The translations under genes and the position numbers were made by a program. Positions 47,364 through 64,000 of a stretch of DNA of 64,000 nucleotides are shown piece by piece. Numbering within the stretch: position 1 is the first letter of the stretch; every line of letters starts with the position of its first letter. The stretch spans positions 23,517,066 to 23,581,065 of the forward strand of contig NC_092467.1 of the NCBI RefSeq assembly GCF_047495875.1, read 5' to 3'. The notes below the pieces were generated by a model, which was not told the origin of the DNA, searched no databases, and saw only the letters and a program-made list of their open reading frames with translations. This stretch comes from Pithys albifrons albifrons. Taxonomy: Eukaryota; Chordata; Aves; Passeriformes; Thamnophilidae.

Positions 47364-48025
47364 TTCATGAATTGAACATTAAATAAGATCTACGATGGCA
47401 GCCGATGCACCAGCGGCCGAGCGGGGCTCCGGCGGCCCCATCTCCCGGTTCGGACGATGCAGCGGAGATGCTGTATGCCCGCGGTTTGGGCTCCGGGAGA
47501 AGCGGCCAGCTGGAGACCTGCCCTCCTGTCCTGGCCGCTGCAGCCCCACCCGGGCTGCTGCTCCGGCGCTGTTGGCGCGACTCGGGGATCCCGAAGGATC
47601 CCAGTCGTCGCTGAAGAGTTCAGCGCCGGGCGCTGGACCCGACGGCAACACGCTCCGAGCTCCAGTCCGTGTCAGGGCCGTACGGTGGCCTCTCCTGGAG
47701 CACATTTTCCGCCTCTGCGCAGCGTTATCCGAGGAAACGTTGTGACCAGAGCCATGTCCTCCGGGATCCCTATCCGCTCCCGCTCGCTGACCGCGACTGC
47801 CCCGCCGCTCACCGGCGGCAGCGCAGGCAGCACCGCGCCTGGCCGGGCCGCGCCGCCTCCTCGGCAAGGTGCGAGGAGCACACCCGGGGCGCAGTGCGGG
47901 CAGCGCTGGGATGGCCCCGCCGGGAGCCGCCCCTCTGAGCGGCCGAGGGGCTCGGGCTGGCTTGGGTGTGGAACCGGCGGGGAACAGGGGTCGAGAGGGT
48001 ACATGCATGAGGGAGTTTGAATGGT

Positions 48026-48141
48026 ATACTCTGGTTTCTCTTCAGATCGTTTAAATCTTTCGCCTTTTACTAAAGATTTCCGTGGAGAGGAACAAATACG
48101 AGTGCTTATGAATTTTAAAAAGTTTCACTGTAATGGAGCTA
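48026..48141 (+). ncRNA. RNU5: U5 snRNA variant gene, copy 2 (altered Sm site)
   Basis: It has the same 116-nt length and an intact 5' domain with loop 1 (CGCCTTTTACTAAAG); one A-to-T change lies in GATCGTTTAAATC. The 3' part is diverged: in place of AATTTTTTGA the Sm region reads AATTTTAAAAAG, and the terminal hairpin is AGTTTCA/TGGAGCT, which can still pair using G-U wobbles. A good 3' box follows. No octamer or PSE matching copies 1 and 3 is visible upstream. It may be a functional variant U5 with weakened Sm assembly, or an early pseudogene. Confidence 0.85.
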
Positions 48142-48146
48142 ATCCT

Positions 48147-48163
48147 TCTCTGGTGAAAGACAG
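48147..48163 (+). terminator. snRNA 3' box, U5 copy 2
   Basis: CTCTGGTGAAAGACAGA shares the AAAGACAGA core and spacing with the other two copies. Its retention suggests recent or continuing function. Confidence 0.75.
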
Positions 48164-48399
48164 AAAGAATCAAAAAAACTTTTACATACGTGTGCAGTGT
48201 ATTGAAGGTGATGTGTCACAAAGTTAAAAAGCGGACTGCGGAAAGTACCGGTCCCTTGCGTTTCCTACCGTGGGGAGAAGACCTGTTTCGGACTTGGGGC
48301 GGGCATCCGTAGAGCTCACCCGCACCGTTCCGTTCTGCCCGCCCGCGCCGCCGCCGCTGCTGCCGGCTCCTCATTAGCGCCTCCTCGTTAGAGGGGCTG

Positions 48400-48424
48400 A
48401 TTTGCATACCCAGGGTGCCCCGCG
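48400..48424 (+). promoter_or_regulatory. distal sequence element of U5 copy 3 (octamer + SPH/ZNF143 site)
   Basis: ATTTGCAT is followed by ACCCAGGGTGCCCCGCG, nearly identical to the element of copy 1 and similarly placed at -210. The paired recurrence at two U5 genes supports its function. Confidence 0.8.
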
Positions 48425-48492
48425 GTCCCGCCGGTGTCCGGATCTGCGGCCGTTGTTCCCCCTCGGGCTGTCGGGGCTGCTCGGCGTGTCAG

Positions 48493-48517
48493 CCGGGCCG
48501 GGCCGGGCCGGGCCGGG
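48493..48517. repeat. CCGGG pentamer tandem repeat
   Basis: Five perfect CCGGG copies are followed by more G/C-rich sequence, between the distal and proximal elements of U5 copy 3. On either strand the G runs could fold into a quadruplex. Confidence 0.9.
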
Positions 48518-48549
48518 GGCGCGGGCCGGGAGAGCCGGGCGGGCGAGTG

Positions 48550-48568
48550 TCACCCTGAGTGCTGGGGC
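48550..48568 (+). promoter_or_regulatory. proximal sequence element, U5 copy 3
   Basis: TCACCCTGAGTGCTGGGGC starts 60 bp before the RNA and resembles the vertebrate PSE head (TCACCNTNA). No TATA box follows, which fits RNA polymerase II transcription of U5. Confidence 0.65.
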
Positions 48569-48609
48569 ATGGGACAGTCGGCGCCAGTGTTGGAGAAGGG
48601 TAGGTCATT

Positions 48610-48725
48610 ATACTCTGGTTTCTCTTCAGATCGTATAAATCTTTCGCCTTTTACTAAAGATTTCCGTGGAGAGGAATAAGTACGAGTGTCGAATAATTTT
48701 TTGAAGCTCCATTTTGGTGGAGCTG
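48610..48725 (+). ncRNA. RNU5: U5 snRNA gene, copy 3
   Basis: A 116-nt U5 gene with invariant loop 1, Sm site AATTTTTTGA and 3' hairpin AGCTCCA/TGGAGCT. It differs from copy 1 at a few bases after the conserved 5' domain (GGAATAAGTACG for GGAACAACTACG). The octamer/SPH lies 210 bp upstream, the PSE-like TCACCCTGAGTGCTGGGGC at -60, and a 3' box just after the end. It appears fully functional. Confidence 0.96.
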
Positions 48726-48730
48726 ACTTT

Positions 48731-48748
48731 TTATTGGTAAAAGACAGA
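48731..48748 (+). terminator. snRNA 3' box, U5 copy 3
   Basis: TTATTGGTAAAAGACAGA matches the 3' box core and spacing of the other copies. Confidence 0.8.
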
Positions 48749-48878
48749 GAAAGACAATGTAGTAGGTGGTATGAGTGTGGGTAGTCTGACACGTTCACAT
48801 ATTGATTAATGATGCCTGCTATTGCATCCCTTTATAAAACACAGAGAACGCGAGTTAAAGTGTTACTAGGGTCCCCGG

Positions 48879-48990
48879 CCATCCAGCTGCTGAAGATCCT
48901 TATGGTCCTCCAGGTCTAGCCCACCCTGCTCAGGTCCTGGTTCGTCACTGACCCACCAGAAGGAAAGTATTTACCTGCAGCAACGAGGCT
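48879..48990 (+). pseudogene. ARMH1: possible ARMH1 exon remnant downstream of U5 cluster
   Basis: IQLLKILMVLQV, a stop, then PTLLR aligns to mammalian IELIKDLVGYDVRQALLK, which directly follows the HLEVQYE exon. The stop is TAG at 48917-48919. The two bases before the exon are GG rather than AG. The similarity is short, so confidence is moderate; order and phase agree with the gene model. Confidence 0.5.
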
Positions 48991-49187
48991 GCCAAAGGTT
49001 AGAAGAGCTCACCAACGGTTCCCAACTACACAGCTGGCTGTGACCCGAGGAGTGTTTTTCTCAGGGTCCTCCTCCTTCATCTGCTTCTGCAGGGCTCACC
49101 CTGGCTGTCACAAAAGTCAGTGGGTGAGGCACTGGAGCAGAATCTATCGGACCATGAAAGGGATCTTAGAGAAGTGGTTTCCATTTG

Positions 49188-49192
49188 GGTGG
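49188..49192 (+). repeat. target-site duplication, left
   Basis: GGTGG lies directly before the LTR and is identical to the five bases after it. Confidence 0.8.
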
Positions 49193-49813
49193 TGTCCTGG
49201 GTTGAGCTGGCAAAACACCAGCTGTCCAGGACAGGGTGAAAAGGGTCCCTCCTCCACCCAACCAGCTAAGGGGAAAAGGAGAGAGGGAAAAAAAACTTCC
49301 AAAGCCACATCTATGCTGAAACTAACTACATGTATTTATACAGAAAAGAGAAAATTAAGAGGATACTACAATATAACACACACACAAGTTATGTATAACA
49401 AGAAATAACTTCCCACTTCCCAGTAAACACAAATTCTACCATTTTAACTACAAATCATTCTAGAGAAGTTGGTTCTTCAGAGACAGACTTAAGCAGAGAG
49501 AAAAGCTAAGAACAAACATTTTACTTCCCTCAGATAACATGATGTTAAGCCGGTGCTCTGGGCTTGGGCCTCCCCATCCCTCCTGGGACAGCAGTGTCTT
49601 GCTGGCATCACAGCTGTGAAGCAACTGCCCAAGCCACACCCACACACCAGCTCTTACCCCTTTTGAGATGATGCAATATGGTATGGAATACAATATCATT
49701 GGCCAGAAGTCAGCTGTTAGCTAGCTCAGTCCAGCTCAAGTCAGCTGACAATTCCCAGGCCTAGCTGAACTTTTAAAACCTAAATTTAGGCCCATCTGGC
49801 CAAACCCATAACA
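49193..49813. mobile_element. solo LTR of an endogenous retrovirus, 621 bp
   Basis: The element begins TGTCCTGGGTTGAG and ends CCCATAACA, the TG...CA ends of a retroviral LTR. It is flanked by a perfect 5-bp direct repeat, GGTGG (49188-49192 and 49814-49818), which is a target-site duplication. A 5-bp duplication fits ERVL-type elements best, but the class is not certain. No internal region is present, so it is a solo LTR left by recombination. It lies between two ARMH1 exon remnants. Its intact ends and duplication suggest moderate age. Confidence 0.85.
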
Positions 49814-49818
49814 GGTGG
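49814..49818 (+). repeat. target-site duplication, right
   Basis: GGTGG lies directly after the LTR end ACA. Confidence 0.8.
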
Positions 49819-51140
49819 GAAAAGGACTGGGACATGTTCCTCCCTGAGAGGAATCTGGGCATTCACCTCTGGCACTGCTCTCTGGCTGAGAACCCAGCTC
49901 TGCCAAGTCTCCAGCACTTAAGCTGCTCACAGGTGGGTGCATTCAGGAACGGGGCAGAGTTGCTGCCTGCAGGTAGCAGCGCTCAGACCGTCTCTGCTAC
50001 TGACACTGGAGCTGACTTTGTTTTATTTATATGAAGATGTGAAGTCTGTTCTGGATTTGTGTGCTGTTACCCTTTAAGGCTGCACCTGGAAGCAACATCT
50101 CCTGCACAGGGCTGCATTGCTCACAAGCACTGTATTCTCTATCTAGCTGGCAGCAAGAGAGCAGTGAAATACTGTTTTTTAACATCAGCCACCCAGTGGA
50201 AGACCTAGTGCCCAGGACTGACTGTAGAATCCTTAAGGAAAGTCAACCATTTGTGCTAGAACTGGTTAATTCAGTATGAATTTCCTGTAGTGTCCACAAG
50301 ATAGTGCTGTCAGAATACCTTTCCTGCAAAAAGCGATGATAGAAAAGCCTTGGTGGGTAGGGAGACATATATGGAGAGTCTTCCAGTCTACCCAGAAGTA
50401 ACAGTGATGGTATTTGAGTCTTGGGTTCTTCTTGCTCACACAAGAAACATGAAAGACTTTAATATACAGTAGGAAGCTCCAATCATTAACCAATTGGCTC
50501 TCAGCAAGCCCAAGCATTAAATGATTGGTAATATATGCACAACCAAACTCTTGTTTGTTTTAGGACTTTCCTTCCTGTCTGTTGGTGCCTCTAGGGCTGG
50601 ATAGGGACTCAACACTTTCCAGTGAGGTTGGACCAAGAGGCCCAGACTCAATTGTTGTGTGCTTCTTCCTCCATCCAGGGTAGGGGCTGATGGTCTGGGA
50701 ATCAGGTCTCTTGCTTCAGGGGTAGATATATGGATTAGTAAGCAATATTAAGTTCAGGGAGGGAAGGTAGAACAAAGAAAGGGCAATACTTTGTTCCTTG
50801 CACCCAAGAATGACAGGGAAAGGCAGGGTAATCCAAAAGTATAACACCTGAAGTAGAACAGGACTGTCTTGCTTTTGTCCGGTCAGTAGAGCATGAGTCC
50901 TTTTACTCTGGATGTGCCATATTAGTATGATGCAGGTAGAGGCCAGATCCAATCAGCTTTGACATTTCAGAAACCTTCAGAATGCTCAGCCCCACACTGC
51001 TCCCAGTACCTAAACTGCTGATCACAAAGTGCCACAGCTGTGGACAAGGATTGTGCATGGGTTGAAGTACCCCCTCTTTAGCTGTTTGTGACTACCCCCA
51101 CTTGTCCACTTGATCCTAACTCTTTTGCTCTCTTTTCCAG
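49819..51140 (+). other. interval with undetected ARMH1 exons
   Basis: Mammalian ARMH1 has further armadillo-repeat exons before its C-terminal exon. I found no convincing match here, so they are lost or too degraded to see. No other gene is recognised. Confidence 0.5.
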
Positions 51141-51332
51141 GCACATCCTGAAATCTGGCACACAAAAATGGATCCAGTCCAGGCTGAAAAACTGGCCTCC
51201 AATATAATCAACCCCAGAGACAGGGCAAGGATGCAGTCCACACAAGGTGTGTGTGGAGCTGGATACACTGCCAATGGAATTACACCCTTAACTTTCAGAG
51301 GGAGAAGGTGGCTCGAACGAAAGAGAGAATAA
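51141..51332 (+). pseudogene. ARMH1: ARMH1 C-terminal exon remnant
   Basis: After ctcttttccag the frame reads HTKMDPVQAEKLASNIIN, matching the mammalian C-terminal YMKIDSIQADILAANKVN. The frame stays open past the mammalian end to TAA at 51330-51332; a possible GTGTGT donor lies at 51247. It ends about 600 bp from the 3' end of the opposite-strand gene KIF2C. Confidence 0.72.
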
Positions 51333-51954
51333 TGGTAGAAGGATCCCTTTGTGATGTGGTTTGCATAGCTGCATCCAGTGTTGCTAAACCTAGAGGCCAC
51401 AGGGCTCTTTTGTTCTTTCCAAGACAAACCCTGGAGTGAGATGAACAAATAGGAAAGAGCATATGCCTCACAACTGTCCTCCTGAACCTGTTCTTTCCCA
51501 GAGGACAGGGTGTGTACAGCTGCACCTCAGCCAGGGCCCAGCTTTGCATTTCTGCCTTGAGTACAGATTTTGGGGGTTGCTGAATATCTTTATGTATCTT
51601 ATGTGTCATAAAATGGGAAGTATATGTGGCTATCTTCAAAACCTATATAAGCTCCAGTGGTACAAAGGAGTCTCACAAGGCCCTTCCTACATACTGATAT
51701 CATAAGAGCTGACCCACACACTGAACAGGAGGATAGGGACCTCCCCCAAGTTAAGCAAGTTCTACCTAGCAGCCTCTTAAAATTGAGACAACTTATTTTG
51801 AGTGATTTTTATGTAAACATTACAGGTATAAAGACTTTAAGAAGAAACTTCATCTGAGAAATCAGCCTCTCTCTACAACCAGCCAGTCTTTAGGGGCTGT
51901 TAGACTTTACCAAAATCAGCAAGAAATATATTTTATAGGACAGAAGGTAATAAA

Positions 51955-52402
51955 TCCAAGAACATTTATTTATTCAACTTCTTAAAATATTGGTTTTTAC
52001 AATCACATAGTCTATTTTCTTTCTAGAAAAGCAAAACTTGCCACAGCTTTGCAATGTTTCAAGCACATCTGGAAAGATTATGCACTATACATGTGTATTT
52101 AGTTCCATTAGGGGAGACCACTGTCACTAGCAAAGGGCCAAATGCCAGACATCTCTGAGACAGATACTCAGACCCTCAGCACTCCTCCCAAACCCTTGCA
52201 GTGAGTGCATTTTAGCACTTTGCTTGAGTACCCTGATACAAGCCATGGAAAAAGAGACTGCCATGTTGGGCAGCCCTTGGGCACACATGACCTGTAAACA
52301 TTCTACCACATTTAAAACAGGAATGACATAAACCACTGATGGACATGCAACACAAGACAAGTGCATGCAAGATTGCTTGTGAACCAGATTTTGCTGTAAT
52401 GA
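51955..52402 (-). other. KIF2C: KIF2C 3' untranslated region
   Basis: About 450 bp lie from the TAG to just past an overlapping pair of AATAAA signals. The end is inferred. It stops about 600 bp short of the end of the ARMH1 remnant on the other strand. Confidence 0.6.
51965..51974 (-). promoter_or_regulatory. KIF2C: KIF2C polyadenylation signals (AATAAATAAA)
   Basis: Two overlapping AATAAA hexamers on the minus strand lie about 430 bp after the KIF2C stop, the first good signals on that strand. Confidence 0.65.
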
Positions 52403-63673
<11,271 letters not shown>

Positions 63674-64000
63674 CTTTGGAAACAAGAATCCAGGGACACT
63701 TAACACATGCAATTAATCGAGTGCTCACAAAGTGTAGAATAGTGGGGAACAAGGTGTAGTTAAAAGGACATTTTCCATTAACAATGTGCAGGACAAAGCA
63801 ATGCAAGTGGGTGAAAAGTGATCATTAAATACACCACTATAGAAAAGCAAATAATTCATTCCAGATTTGCAGTTCCAGTGAATTTCCTTCAGATATCACT
63901 AAGGATTTACATAAGGGAGTTGCAGCACCTTGTTATTTAGTAAGGAGGAAGTTACAAGTCAGAGAACTTGGAAATCCTCTGAAGCTTCACACTTGTGAAT
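63674..64000 (-). other. KIF2C: KIF2C intron, truncated by window edge
   Basis: Sequence upstream of the exon at 63673 is intronic (AT-rich, acceptor tttccaaag). No further KIF2C exon is recognised before the end. Confidence 0.6.

Larger units (their letters stand above)
46850..48600. other. GC-rich island surrounding the U5 cluster
   Basis: The sequence between and upstream of the U5 genes is strongly GC- and CpG-rich, like a promoter island, and contains several open frames that are compositional only. It carries the distal and proximal elements listed separately. Confidence 0.7.
44795..51332 (+). pseudogene. ARMH1: ARMH1 (armadillo-like helical domain containing 1) unitary pseudogene
   Basis: Six exon-sized segments on the plus strand align in order with mammalian ARMH1 (formerly C1orf228), a protein of roughly 400 or more residues with armadillo-type helices and poorly known function. 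They lie at 44795-about 45000, 45421-45579, 46381-46566, 46741-46825, about 48879-48990 and 51141-51332. Most keep AG/GT boundaries with compatible phases. Lesions: the expected ATG is CTG, a Gln codon is TAG at 44954, there are frameshifts inside the exons at 45421 and 46381, and the exon near 48879 has a lost acceptor and a TAG. Several mammalian exons were not found. Position between TMEM53 and KIF2C supports orthology. A rescued alternative isoform cannot be excluded, but a full-length protein is not possible. Confidence 0.8.

Noticed and set aside
47379..48020. Long overlapping open frames on both strands in the U5 island (up to about 209 codons)
   Set aside because: Very high GC makes stops rare in all frames. 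The frames run into the U5 RNA genes or their promoters and show no domain similarity.
48879..49408. Continuing ARMH1 similarity through the 49040-49408 open frame
   Set aside because: Only the first 20 or so codons align plausibly. The remainder shows no match and the end of that frame enters the solo LTR.

Overview
The window is nuclear DNA of a vertebrate, most likely a bird. Split exons with canonical GT-AG junctions and long introns are clear, and the gene order is RNF220 - TMEM53 - ARMH1 - U5 snRNA genes - KIF2C, which is the human 1p34 neighbourhood (placed on chicken chromosome 8 from memory). The bird assignment rests on compact introns, residue divergence and LTR style, and is an inference.

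Layout. (1) Bases 1-31,865 hold the 3' half of RNF220 on the plus strand: five coding exons, including the complete RING finger, and a long 3' UTR. The introns are large and contain several AT-rich, homeodomain-motif-rich stretches that look like conserved non-coding elements. (2) 31,866-36,480 is intergenic. (3) TMEM53 runs on the minus strand from a CpG island at about 41 kb. (4) From 44.8 to 51.3 kb on the plus strand lie exon remnants that align in order with mammalian ARMH1. They carry an in-frame stop, frameshifts and a lost start codon, so ARMH1 appears to be a unitary pseudogene here. (5) A GC-rich island inside that dead gene, between two exon remnants, holds three 116-nt U5 snRNA genes in tandem. 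Copies 1 and 3 have an octamer/SPH distal element, a PSE-like element at about -60 and a 3' box. The middle copy has an altered Sm site and no recognisable distal or proximal element, but keeps its 3' box. (6) KIF2C (MCAK) occupies 52.0-63.7 kb on the minus strand with 17 coding exons; its first exons lie beyond the window. Its orientation is opposite to the human arrangement as I remember it.

Mobile DNA includes a well-delimited 621-bp solo LTR with a perfect 5-bp target duplication in an ARMH1 intron, and a probable second solo LTR, with CCAAT and TATA boxes, in a KIF2C intron.

RNF220 (ubiquitin ligase), TMEM53 (nuclear-envelope protein), KIF2C (mitotic microtubule depolymerase) and U5 (spliceosome) do not form one pathway; the window is an old syntenic neighbourhood. 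The most notable points are the U5 cluster surviving inside a decayed host gene and the divergent middle U5 copy.
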